Positions 24,401 through 35,968 of a stretch of 64,000 bases of DNA are shown in pieces. Source of the stretch: Spizellomyces punctatus DAOM BR117 (lineage: Eukaryota; Chytridiomycota; Chytridiomycetes; Spizellomycetales; Spizellomycetaceae); assembly GCF_000182565.1 (NCBI RefSeq), contig NW_015971538.1, forward strand, positions 1,147,736 through 1,211,735. The letters run 5' to 3'. The notes beneath the pieces were generated by a model. The model worked only from the letters and a program-made list of their open reading frames with translations, was not told the DNA's origin and ran no database searches. A program made the position numbers and the translations under genes. Position 1 is the stretch's first letter; each line of letters opens with the position of its first letter.

Positions 24401-27400
24401 GACTTCCATACCACGTACATCAATGTAAACAAAACAATGGAGTTTACAGTGACTAATGATGGAAATGCAACCTGTAATTGGGAAGCGGAAACAGAGAGTC
24501 CCGTGCTAGTTATCGAGCCAGAAGGTGGGTCTCTTCAACCCGGAGAGACAGTCTATTTGGAGGTGACATTCGCGCCGCAAGACTTCGACCCATTGCACCA
24601 TAACATCAATTTCTATACGGACGCGGGGACGAAGACTTTAATGTGCTACGGTATTGTCGGTGTTCCATACCTCAAAATTCCGGAAGAAGACATGTTCATG
24701 GATTTCGGCATCGTGGCAATTAACAAACCACATAATCATTCGGTGGTCTTTACCAACACCGGCAAGCGACACATTGAGTTCGAAATCACCTTGATCGATG
24801 TAACGCATGACGGGATTGAAATGGCACCTGAGGATTTTGATGTTTTTTTCATCAATCCCACTCACGACATCATTGAACCCGGCGGTACAGTAACTATCAC
24901 TATGCAGACGATTCCGCGAGAGTATAACGCCATTTATGCCGGTGAATGGATGGTGCGTACCCGCGATGGAGAACAATATCGTGGTCGATTAACAGCAACT
25001 GGTGGTAAAGCCATTATCAAACTGGCGCCTCCTACTCTCGCGGCTGAAGAAGCGCTTTCTAAGAAGCCCAAGACCGCCGAAATGTCGATGAATGCTCCCT
25101 CCTCACGAGGAACTGAAGCTAGTGCAGGCTATCTCCCAAGTACTGTTGAGACAGCTCGCCAAACGTTTCAAAATCACCTGGACAATTTACAGGAGGTTTT
25201 GGCTGGTCTCCGAGCGGCGGAGCTGGACACCAAGAGTGAATTAGAGTCCGTGCTGCCAAAGCCACCTACAGCAGATCGTCCCGTGTCAACACCACGCTCA
25301 GCTAGCGCGAGACGCCGTCAATCGGTGGGTACTCCTGACATAAAGGCTGAGGATGCTAATCTCGAGGAATCTCGGCAACGTGGCCTACGCGTTATGGATG
25401 GGTCAGACGTACGGGACCGCGCACGAAGAGGAACCGCAGGCCGTGTTGTTAATATTGATAATGAGGATTTATCAGATCGGCCAAGAACCGGCCGCCGGTC
25501 ACGCACCGCTAGAGGAGCAATTGATGCAGATTCCTCTGCCGCGGTGCGGTACATGGACGAATTATCCCAATTGGAGGATGAGCTCGATATGGCAATTGGC
25601 CTGCGAGATCCCCTCATGTCCCCTATCGCCACAGGAGCCCCAGGTACGCCGAGTAAAAGGACGCCAAGTGGTCTTGGAAGGTATCAGCCTGGTGCACCGC
25701 GTCATCGGAGACCGCAAGCCGCGCGTGAAGCAGTGATTAGGAGCATCCTCTCTGCTAGTGGCGAACGTTCTTCAGAGCGAGATTCTGAGGAATCACTTCG
25801 CACAGGTTCACGAGCATCAGAGAGACTATCCAACCGTAAAAGTGTTGCTAGCTCGGCGGAGATGGAACGACTACAAAGGCCGATTGAGGATCTTATTCAA
25901 ACGGCACAGGAGATGATTTCGGATGCGAACAACGCTGTCGATCCAAATGTCCAGCGCACGCTTCTGTCTGCTGCAAACGATCGTATTCTTGACAGTACAA
26001 GGGGAGTCATCAAGGCCGTGAAGGAACAGTTAGCTAACGCCTGGATTGAAAACCGTGATTTCCTAACAACTGCGTTAAGACGCCTTCAACAGTCAACCCA
26101 TGTCATGGAAGCGCTGGGCGAAGCACCCCTCGAAAAGGAGGCTGGCGAGAATGACTTCAACTTAGGATTATTGAAGGCAGGAGAGCGCAGCGCACCTATT
26201 CTACTTTTCAATCTTCCGAACCTCGGAAATCTCGCTTTCGATTTCCACATTAAGCGAAAAGAAGCTGACGCTATGTTCCCACCAGATTTTGTAATGGACA
26301 ATGCTGGGGACGTCTTTGTTCTGGATCCGCCCTCTGGTGCCATTGCGCCCCGAGAATCGGTCAATATATCCGCTACGTTTACGGCCACGACTCCAGGCAC
26401 ATATCAGCAAGCCTACGAGCTAATCTCAGGAGGAGAGGTCGTTCTCACCTTCACAGCAACAGCTCGGGTTGGGTCTCCCAATCTCGTAATCAGTCCTGCA
26501 ACTATAGATTTTGGTTTGGTAGGGCGCCAGAAGAGCTCCGTGCGCACATTTCATATTGAGAACACTGGGACATACAAGGACATATTTCGCATTGAGGCAG
26601 TTGTGGCTGCTGCTAACTTGGAAGCAGAGGACTCGCTGCCCACAGCTCTTCCGTTTGTTCTCAGTACATATCGAGGCGATGTTGAGCCAGGTGCTAGCGA
26701 GGCAGTACAAGTCACCTTCTCGGCTCCCCAAGAGGGAACTTATGTCCAAAGGTTTCGTGTCGCCTGGAGTAAGGAACCTCTCTTTGTGGAATGTAAAGGC
26801 GTCGGTGGTGGATACAGAATTAAGCCGGTTTTCATGTCTGAGAAAGATCAACAATTTGGCGGATTGGATTGGGGCACCTGTGTCGTTGGTGTTTCGTATG
26901 AGAAGCTGTTCAAGCTGACAAATATTGGGAACGTCGAGGGCACCGTAGATCTATTTCACAGCAATGACTGCTTCCGCTTTGATGTTGTTCGTGATGCAAA
27001 GGGTGCAGTTCATATCCCGCCAGGTCAGGAGGTAGATGTGAAGATGATTTTTTGGCCGTCACGCAGCGAAACAATCAAGGAAGGAGTACAAGTTCGCCTA
27101 CCGGAAAACAACATTACCGTCATCCCAGTGCGTGCGATAACAGGGATAACAGAATGGAAAGTGGACGGCGATGCAAAGTTACTCAACATGCCCGTCTTAG
27201 AGATACAGAATCGCACGCTAAAGGTGACAAACACTGGAAACCTGGAGATACCGTTAGAAGTACGCATCGAACCACCCGAACTTGCGGCAATCGTCGGAGT
27301 CAAAGTGCTCAATTGGAAAGAAGGAGAAGCTCTGAAGCCCAACCAAACGGCGAGTGTAGATTTGACTGTTGCTCCTCAGAAAGCTGCATTGATTGAGGGT

Positions 27401-30400
27401 ACCTTGATTATCACAACCAACCTCGGTAAAGGACCCGTACAAAACAAGCAGCCTTTCAAATTACGGGCATATGAAGAGCAACTTGGGGTGGACAATGATG
27501 AAGACGCTTCTGTGGGGCGAATCATGATTGGAGATATAGCGTCGGTTTCTAGAACTTTAACGAACTACGGCAGCAGCAGGATCAAGTACCGCGTACGAAT
27601 AGAACCAGTGGTAGAAACCGAGGAAGTTGATGCAGAGAAGGGAGATAGTGGGAAAAAAACCAAGCGTGGGAGGCGCAAAGGAGCAAAGGCAGCCGCGGCG
27701 GCTGCAGCCGATAAAGGGAAGACGTGGGCGCAATTAGCTACCCCTTGGAAGATCAAAGGAGCGGCAGGTGTGAATATTATAGCCTTCATCGAAATCACAT
27801 TCACACCGTAAAACCAAAAGAACTAACATCCATACTTTCAGAGGGAATACTGGAAGCAAATCAGACTTTGGATTTTGAAGCAATATTTCAATCTCTTGAT
27901 GAAGACGATGATTGGCAAGAAGCAAAGCTGATCATTGAAAAATGCGCTGTGAGTCATCTAAATAATACCTTTTTGTGGGAGTTAGCACTTTAACTAATCG
28001 GATGATGGCAGGATGAGACGACTCAGAGATGGACAGAGGTCACGTCGTTTAAAGTTCTCGGAGCGGGCGGAAACCCCAAGCTGACGGTCACACCGTCAGA
28101 GATCGATTTCAAAGATGCAGGAATTGGCATAACGAGGAAAAGCACCGTTATCTTCAAGAACGAGGTAAAGTTTGTGAGACGAAATAACTCTCCTGTGTCG
28201 TATAACACATTCACACATCTGTAAATAGGGATCTGCCATTGTTAACTATCAAGTGATTCCTCAGTGGGATTGGGATAGTGTTATCAACTTTGACTCTGAC
28301 GCCACAATGGAAGGAAAATTGGATCCAGATCAGGAGATACCGTTCACTATACTCTTCAAACCTGATCAGCACGCAGAATATGTTACCGAAATTCAGATTA
28401 AAACCCAGATTGATGTGAAGATTCTCAAAATCCGAGGCCAAGGTATGCCGCCAGATTTACACAGCTCAATGAATGATCTATTAACAATGTGGGCCATGCA
28501 GGGGCGGAATACAAAATCTACGCAGAAGGGCTACCGGAGGTAGTTGACTATGGATCAATTGCCATTGGCGAAAGTGAAACAAAAAAGGTAAACAGGACAG
28601 GTTTTTCAACGATATGACACAATATGTTTCTAGACACACAAATTGAAACTCATTTTTGAACTAGCTGGTTATCTCAAACGATTGTCCTTACGGCATTCAA
28701 GTAAAAGGCACTGCTTTGAAAACTCAAGCTACGGAAGGAGATTCGGCGCCGGAGATTGTCCCGGAACTGCAAGTAACTCCTGATATTCTAGACCTTCCTG
28801 CAAATCGACGACAAGACGAGAGGTGATAGCACGTTGCCGGTCCTCTTGAGGCATATCTTGAAATTCTCATTGGGCAATCTCTAGATCTTCCGAGTCGTTT
28901 ATTTTACGCCTGCAGGCGGCGGTGCCACTGAATGAAGACGGCTCCGTTGATGCACAAATGGTCACCCACATGGTGCGCAAAGGACAACGGAGCGCATTCT
29001 TCCATCTCATGGTCCTGGGAGGTCAAAAGCACATAGTTCCACTAGTGTATAAGTGGAGTGTAAAGCAGCCTGTAGCTCTCGTGGCTGGAGCGACTCCAAG
29101 AGAGGGTGGTCGCTTTTTGGAGAGTGATAAACTCAAACAAGTTGATTTCGGCGAAGTCGTAAGTGGAGCGTCTGTGTATTGTTACACTAGTAGGAATTCT
29201 GATCTTGGCCTACAGCGAATGGATAGTGGCTCGGCGATACCTTTTCTCATACATAACCCAAATGGATTTGCAATCAGGTTTAACGCGACGTGTAACGAAA
29301 AGGTAGGCAGAATGTGAGAATAAACAAACAGTGAGCCCCCTTGTTCAGTAACATGATATTTTGATCCTGCAGCAATTCAAAATCAATCCCGACACGGGTT
29401 CTATATCTCCACATGGCTCGAAGGAGTTTACCTGCGAGCTAACCGGATATGAATTCAAAGATGATGCTACCGTTCCGCAGAGCGAGACTTTCAATGGGAT
29501 AGTGAATATTTTCACTGATATCGAGGCAATTGACGTTGTGTCCATCACGACAAGTGGTACCTTAGTAGATGTACGTATAGTTTTGATCCAAGTTGTGAGT
29601 CCAAGTTTAGAAAGGCCTAATCACCATCATATCCAGGAGCCCTTGCCGCTAGAGCCTCCAGAGCCTCTTGATTTCGGGCCTGTGCAGAGTCTAAAAGCAA
29701 GCGAGCTGACCTTTGCTTTCCGCAATCCTGTGCGACGACCAATCAAGTGGAAGTTTCACGTCGACCCACAGTTTGCAGATATATTCGGTGTTGACGGTAT
29801 AACTGAGGTGAGGATGCAAATCCGTAATCAGGAAGTTTCAGAAGTTTTGTGAACAACGATGTTATTTCAGGGTGTCGCTGCTCCACGCCAAGAAACTACC
29901 ATCAAAATGAAGTTCAAACCACAGCATGCAGCAGATTACATTGCTGCCGGATACTTGGAGACCGAGGAGGGCAGCTATCCGGTTCAACTCCAAGGCACAG
30001 GTGTTGACCCGGCAGTTGTTCTTGACAAGAGATATGAGGACTTTGGAGTAGTTGGCATGGGTAACCCAGAATTCAGAGAAATCGAGATCAAAAATCCTAC
30101 TCTGCTGCCACTGCGAGTTGGGGCAAGAACAACCAGCCCAGCATTCACCACCGACGTAACGTAAGTTAGCTATCCGTTATTGCGTAAAATTAAGTGACTA
30201 GTCGCGGACTGAGCGCCTTCGTACTGCAGTGAAATGACCATTGCACCTGGAGAAACCCGGAAAGTAAAAGTGTTCTTCAACCCAGCTGTGATCGGCGAAT
30301 CTCAAAGAGGACGCATCGCGTTCGTTAATCTCGATGATATCGAAGAAGAGCCCTCTTCGCAAGAAGACGAGAAGGAGGGTGCCAATTATCAAGAGGAAGA

Positions 30401-31417
30401 GGCAGCGCAAGAGGCCCGTCCACCTCGAGATGTCCACACACCACGTACGCGTCCCTTTACAGGCAAAGAACGCATACTGGATCAAATTGAGCTTCAAGGT
30501 GCAGCAGGCGAATTCGGATTTTCTGCAGTGCAAATCGCAGAGGACAACTTGTCGGTTCCTTCGGGAGAAGCTGGAGAAGGGAACGCCATTCGTCTGAATT
30601 TCCCGAAAATTCCTGAGCGGCAGCGAGTGAGGAAACATTTCGAGGTTGAAAACGTTGGAGATACTGTCATCGATCTAGGAGTGGCTGACGAGAATGGAGA
30701 GGCCTTGCTGGAAGAGGGCGAGCGATTCTCGGATTCCACAAAAGTGTCCTACAAGATATCACCTGTAACCGCCCAAATCCGACCAAAGACAAGACAGAAT
30801 TTCACGGTAATAGTTAAAGGTCTCAAACCTGGAGAAGATAAATTTGATTTGACCTTGCGGACTCGGACGCTTGCTGCACCGAAATCTATTCCCATCAAAG
30901 TTACAGCCAAAGTGGTTGGAGCTATGGAGCTTTTGAGCGAAAGCTTGAGCGCCTTCGTCCGGGCTGATAATAGCATCGAAGCGATGATTGATTATCAGCG
31001 ACAGGAAGAATTCAAATACGGTGGCGACACAGACGTATGGAAAGTGCTCCTGCCAATTATCAGAGTCAGCGCGTTGCTACCAAGCCAGGATTTGAGCTTA
31101 ATACCAATGTTGGAGGTAAGCGGACGGACAACTCCATTTAGTTTATGATAGCCCGATGTTAATCAAATCGGGATTTACAGCCCCATGTGGCCGAACCGGG
31201 TATTGAAGCCGTTACGGTGCGTCCCCCCGCTGTACCGCGGGAATTACCACCCAGAGCCAAAAAGTGGTATATGAACCGGGTTTCCATGGCCCTAGATCAA
31301 GGAAATCGAGTTCGCGCCGATGCAGAGACACCAGAAATGCAGCGACGACAGGAAGCGGCCCAATTTATTCAGCCTGTTGAGAAAAAGGTGTTCCTCGAGA
31401 GAACTGCACGGAGGTGA
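15482..31417 (+). CDS. giant ASH-domain axonemal-type protein (Hydin-like architecture)
   Basis: One gene of about 4,850 codons. Start MENRPPGDRPGG at 15482; end VEKKVFLERTARR. Residues about 1-600 are helical and ARM/HEAT-like (ENRLKAVYLLGQLGFYLGAV; SNWLPIMNDDAILLGIDTV). A Ser/Pro/Arg-rich part with PxGF repeats follows. From about 20200 on there are roughly nineteen ASH-like beta modules, each opening with a DFG-type strand and an N-x-G turn: VLDFGRVEVSTH, LDFGSTVVFQKK, VDFGYQREGTVG, LDFGSLKVGSIG, MDFGIVAINKPH, IDFGLVGRQKSS, LDFGPVQSLKAS, EDFGVVGMGN. A charged, helical stretch (about 25030-26110) splits the array. The longest exons (19312-22033, 22083-27809) are joined by a 49-nt intron at 22034-22082 giving FSLASVAKTPVGQ, so this is a single gene. 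ASH modules are typical of cilia and centrosome proteins such as Hydin, CFAP47, CFAP65 and CFAP74; no CH domain was seen. Role in the flagellar axoneme is inferred. Confidence 0.85.
19444..19790 (+). repeat. five-copy protein repeat, PxGFxxxGxPYF type
   Basis: Within the giant ASH gene, five consecutive units of about 20-28 residues share a core of Pro, Gly-Phe/Tyr, a short polar spacer, Gly and two aromatics: PLPAGFTSQGEPYFAPP, PFPVGYTINSIPYFG, PPLGMTSLGTRFYS, LAGYDNSGHPFFIP and PPPAGFTTDGIAYYD. Related looser copies occur upstream (RVPPGFLNICPFPGYD and DVPEGFTVDRHPVLWP, about 18570-18800). The units are coding and lie between the helical N-terminus and the first ASH module. No named domain was recognised. 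Confidence 0.75.
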
Positions 31418-31519
31418 AAATGCTCTCCTCTTTGTATATATTGTATATATACCCACGCTATGAGGTTAACTACTTACAATAAAGAAAAATATACATTTGG
31501 GGTCTCTCCGCGGGGTACA

Positions 31520-32302
31520 TCATGCACTATTCGCCGAAATAGACCCGTAGGAGGGCAAGCCCGCAACGGGAAATACGTGTTTCTTTGATTGTCCCTTGCA
31601 TGCATCCCAGACCATTTTCCATGTCACAGCGTATATGACGTGACAAAATATCAGCATACAAACTGCAAATTGGGTCATCGTCACTGTGAGAAAAGGTAAC
31701 TCGATAACGGCAGTATTCTTCCCAAAGTGCTCCGCAAGCAGGATGCTACAGCAAACCGTCAGAACGATGATGCATACCGTCATGAGGGACATTGCGACCA
31801 AGAGAAACTTGTCTTGAATGAGCACACGAATAGGATGTACAGGCACAGCGCGCACAGTATAGGGATCACAACAGCGGCTGCAACGGTATATACCCGAAAG
31901 AGTCGTGTCGGCAGGCTGTGGACTAGAGGTAGGAGAGACGGAGATCTCCTCGGCATCTGCTATGGCTATTGCTTGATGTTGGGCCGGAATGGGGTGAGTC
32001 GGGTCGGGGACGGGATAGACCCATGGGTCTTGTGACGGAGTGGCAATAGGTGTTGGCAAAGACGTAATGAACCTGTCCACGCAGTCCTGGTGGATGTACT
32101 GGAGATCTGCGTCCTTACAGCCTAGACACACTCGGACAAGCGGGTTTCGCCGGCTTTCTGTGGTTTCCCAACATGCCCAACAGCGCCCCTTTGGTCCAGT
32201 TTGAGGTGGTAATGGAGGGATGAGCAGCGGTGTTTTCTCTGACGGCACGTCGAGTCGCGTAGGAGGAGCTGTGCTTGAAGAGCCATTGACAAAGCGAGGC
32301 AT
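31520..32302 (-). CDS. RINGv (MARCH-type) membrane-bound E3 ubiquitin ligase
   Basis: Single-exon protein of 260 residues. Zinc ligands fit a RING-CH finger: GRCWACWE (CxxC), VRVCLGCKDADLQ, YIHQDCV (HxxC) and, after an unusually long insert, YRCSRCCDPY (CxxC). Two hydrophobic helices follow, LLVAMSLMTVCIIVLTVCCS and MTQFAVCMLIFCHVIYAVTW, as in MARCH/Doa10-like E3 enzymes that sit in endomembranes. Odd: the spacing from HxxC to the last CxxC is about 70 residues, rich in Pro, Ser and Ala, where the family norm is roughly 11-25. It is convergent with the giant ASH gene, with about 100 bp between stops. Substrates cannot be told from sequence. An alternative is a degenerate RINGv that no longer binds E2. 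Confidence 0.78.
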   Translation of the reverse strand: MPRFVNGSSSTAPPTRLDVPSEKTPLLIPPLPPQTGPKGRCWACWETTESRRNPLVRVCLGCKDADLQYIHQDCVDRFITSLPTPIATPSQDPWVYPVPDPTHPIPAQHQAIAIADAEEISVSPTSSPQPADTTLSGIYRCSRCCDPYTVRAVPVHPIRVLIQDKFLLVAMSLMTVCIIVLTVCCSILLAEHFGKNTAVIELPFLTVTMTQFAVCMLIFCHVIYAVTWKMVWDACKGQSKKHVFPVAGLPSYGSISANSA

Positions 32303-33391
32303 GACCTCGTAAGCAGGTAGCTTTTTGTGTTGGCAAAGGGAAGATGGTAGGAATGAAGGCTGACATGATCGATGTCCCGTGATATCATATGATTTGAGAT
32401 GTCATGGCAACAAAAATATCAATTTTTGTTCACCTGGCGTATAAAAACCCGCCGAGTTCCTCGTTTTTCTTCCCATGCTTCTACTGCGACCTCCGCATCT
32501 CCTTCCTCCACTTTCTCGTCCGTCAAGCACGTATGGAGGAGCGACATGAATTGGTCGTATATCTTTCACTCTTTAGCCCGCAGAAGGTAAGTTACCCCCA
32601 GCCCTTTATCGGATCCTTCCAATTCTGTGAAGGTTGTCCGTCACTCTAAACTGGGAAGACGCTTGTCCGTTCATTTCACTTTGTGGCCTTCTTGCACGCC
32701 TAACGGTGTACTCACTCGAAGTGGCCATCATTCGCGAACGGCACATCGGGTCGTTGTTCAGAGGTCAATATGTTACGTTTGCTTCCGCGTCTAATAGGTT
32801 CAACACAATTCGTTTTCTCCCTAATGTGTTGCGTACCCAGACTTCTGGTTGATCGTTTCGCATCTGGTGTGGAAACCGAATTGATGAACCTATTATACCC
32901 GTAAGCTTCCAAGTAAGTTGTCCTCTGCGCGTGTTGCCCTATCGAAGCTCGCCAGGAGGCCTTCCCGTGTCCTTTCGAGTCAAACTGTGGCAAAAAGTAA
33001 AACATGATCTCTTTCTATGGTCGTTGGTGAACTCAATCAGAAAATGTCGTTCAACAACATCACCCAAAAGAGACACAATTGGTGAAAGCCATCTCCTGTC
33101 TACTTGACAGTTTCACAATGTGGAATGTCATCGTGTTAATGTCAATTAGACGGAGAAGGACCTTCACACATAGCGAGGATTTGTCCCGCTCGGTATGTTA
33201 CTCATCCAACAAGACTATTGATCCCACGTTGGTTTCTTGAGTGTCAAAACGAGCGAAGAATAGACTTTTACCAGAGCGGGCAGCGGATCTTTCCGTCCAT
33301 CCAGCCATTTCTGTTGGGTTGGTTGAAACATTTGCCCTGCACGGACATACAATGCAACATTTACCTGCCTATGAATGTCTATGGCCCTAAA
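32303..33391. other. intergenic, 1.1 kb, with an isolated core-promoter-like start and splice donor
   Basis: No convincing coding region. On the plus strand a TATAAAAA box (32440-32447) is followed within 60 bp by pyrimidine-rich sequence and an ATG, then a strong splice donor CAGAAG/GTAAGT at 32587. The short frame before it (MEERHELVVYLSLFSPQK) ends at the donor; no downstream exon could be recognised. It may be a noncoding or very small spliced transcript. Confidence 0.35.
32440..32447 (+). promoter_or_regulatory. TATA box candidate
   Basis: TATAAAAA followed by GC-rich then pyrimidine-rich sequence and a start codon about 30 bp further on. It is the clearest TATA-like element noticed in the window outside coding sequence, but it has no recognised gene downstream on the plus strand. 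Confidence 0.35.
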
Positions 33392-35872
33392 CTACACTTC
33401 TTCACCCCATCTCCTTCCAAGCACCCGCCCACCGTCCACCACTACTTCGACTTCTAGTCCTCTGCTCAAGTAGTTCTCCCCTGCCACTCCCAGTTTGCAA
33501 TTTCTGCAGTTGCGCACATGTATTCGCTTTAGCTGCTTCCATTTTTCTTCTGCGAATTTCACAACGCCTGCTTGGGAGATACCCTCACAAGAATCGATAA
33601 AGAGAGTATGGAGTGATCCCAAATGGCGAAGTGCCGGCAACGTGTAATCTGTCAATCCCACATTACCGGTAATATCCATTACACGGAGACGCCTGCATCC
33701 TTTTTGTGCAAGTTGTATCAGAGACCGGCATTCCGGTGATGAAGCCAAGAAGCCAGACATTGAGTTAATAGACTTTCGCCGGTCGTTGGCCTTGCTTTTG
33801 AGATTATCGACGCGGGCATTTGGGACAGTAGCGCCCAACGCGGCTGGTGATGTTCGGTTTACTCCCAGTAAATGCACGGGTGGTGGGCTGGAACGGCAGA
33901 GGCGGAGATAGAGTAGCTGGGAGCAGTGTGCTGTGATAGCCTGGGTAGTTCGGGGGTATGTAAAGGAAAAGCTAAAATCTATCCATCTATCATGCAAGGG
34001 ACGCAACATGGGCATGCGATGAGTAAATGTGCTCAAATATTCTCAAACTGGATCTCCAGGCTATGAGAAGACTTACTGAAGATTTGGGCAATTTTGTGGC
34101 ACCTGTGATAAGTTCGGTCAGGCATCCAGAAAGAGCCTTTTGAGCAAGCAACAACATACCAGTGCTAGATCTTTGTCGGTAAACCCCCGAAAGCTGGAGA
34201 GTTCCACCTTCTTCAACTTGATGCAAAGCGTAGGATCAGAGACAAGGTATCTGATTCTATTTGAATAGTGCAGTTGCTGTAGGTCTGTGATAGTAAGCTC
34301 TCTCAAATGCAGCAGATTCTTGGATAACGACTTTAATGTTTTGTTGCCGATTTGGACATGGTGAACAAGGAGGCTCTGGAGAGCTTTCCCAAGTTTCATG
34401 GCGACGGGTGATAATCCGGTTGGTGATATTTCGTCTCCATTTAGTTCCAGATACTCCAATACTGGCGCTGCATCGATGAGGCCACGTAGGGTATCGTCAT
34501 TGAAGACCGTGGTGTGCTTACTATGAAACTTGAGCGCTCGCAGCTTGACTAGGGCTTGTGCATGTATAAGTGAGTTGATGAGATCGGCAGTAACGCCGAT
34601 ATGAATGGTGGCCTCGAGCGTGTCCAACTGACGAAGATGCTGGGCAACTCCACAGAGCGCTGGTATTCCCGCGCGGTCTATGACAAGGCTCAGATGCTTG
34701 AGATTTTTGCATCCTTTTAGAAGTACCTCTAACCCGTCCGCCGGCAAATCGAACAAAACCATATTCAATCGCAGCACTTCTAAAAAAGGGCACACGGAAA
34801 CCAGCCGACTGGTATCAAAATTGAAAGTGCACCAGAGGAGCCAGAACCCTCTTGTTTGGATTCGAGAATCTTCTCCAAGCATCATCTCTCGAATTGGCAG
34901 CACACTTCGACGGGAGCCGTCAAGGACAGCCCAAGGATATTGTTTTATACGATCTACAGGTAGATCAACTGACTGAGACACACGCACCAGAGTCAATGTT
35001 TTAGTGAAACGGTTACATGGGACTCACAGCATCCCATGAGATTGAGGGAGGTCAATCCTGACATTCGAAATAATCGAGCGACGCCGCGCTCAGTAACCCG
35101 AAAGAGATAGGACAAGTTTAGGTGCGTCAGATATGGTAGAAAAAAGGAGATAACCTCCAGCCCCGTCTGTAAGGGAAGAAATGATCAATTGCAAGGCATT
35201 TTTCGTCAGAGTGTGTGTAACACGTACATCGTCCACCTGCTCACAATGCGACAAGTCCAGAGCCCTTAACGACTTCAGTCCTCTCAAGTGGAATAGAGAC
35301 CCGGAATCAACATTAGCGCAGCCGTTTAGAACCAAATGGGACAGAGATTTGCTTAGGGTACGCCGTATACTCGGAGATGCAAAGCTGGCCGGATCAATAT
35401 CTGTGCAACTCAAATCCAGCTTTGTAAGCTTAGAGAAGCGTCTGGCTCCAATGGGGCGGTGAAATATGCGTTTGAGGGTTGCATCTACCCGACCTCCCTG
35501 CTCTCCAACACTCTTGTCTCCTCCCAAGGAGAACCTATTTGATAGGTCCAACCGCTCCCAAAATGTTGGTGTTCGATAAAGGATTTTTTGCCACCTTCGA
35601 GATGCACGGCAAGATCGACATCGAGACCGTACGTCTAGATAATAAAATATCCGCTGTAATATCTCCACTGGGAGATGCTCATCGATGGGAGCCGCCGTTT
35701 CTACCGGTATGAGGTCGTCTAGGGCCTCAAGTGCTCTACTGAATGTATCGTCTGGAACCGGAGGTGCTTCGTCCATGATTGCAGGCTTCGTGGAGCACAC
35801 AGAGTAACTCGCTTTCTTTACAAGCTCATGCAAGCAATGCAGCTTTTGACCTTCCAAAGTTCCTAAGTCCAA
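33392..35872 (-). CDS. F-box and leucine-rich-repeat protein
   Basis: The first exon holds an F-box: HLPVEILQRIFYYLDVRSRC then WQKILYRTPTFWERLDLS. Leucine-rich repeats follow (LTKLDLSCTDIDPASF, LSHLVLNGCANVDSGSL, LRALDLSHCEQVDD, LEVLRLNMVLFDLPADGL, LRVMDITGNVGLTD, LHTLFIDSCEGISQAGV), of the cysteine-containing FBXL type. These proteins are the substrate-binding part of SCF ubiquitin ligases. Exons are about 35872-35229, 35159-35028, 34995-34155 and 34072-33392 with short introns; the last splice sites are approximate. The start at 35872 gives 32 extra residues before the Met at 35776 and either could be used. The C-terminal end (GRRWGEEV) is charged. No paralog assignment is possible; it is divergent from the next gene by about 100 bp. 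Confidence 0.8.
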
Positions 35873-35968
35873 AGTTTGGACAACGCCGAAAGCCTCATCA
35901 GTGTGATGACGTACACGTGAATAGGTTTACGTGAGTAGCCAAAATAGGGCAAATTGATTATGTAAGCA

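Noticed and set aside
19312-27811. Two separate large genes ending at 22062 and starting at 22109
   Set aside because: A 49-nt intron at 22034-22082 with proper splice ends joins the frames and both sides carry ASH-like modules.
15482-31417. Naming the giant gene Hydin
   Set aside because: Only the ASH-array architecture is shared; the N-terminal part and the motif repeat do not match Hydin as I know it.
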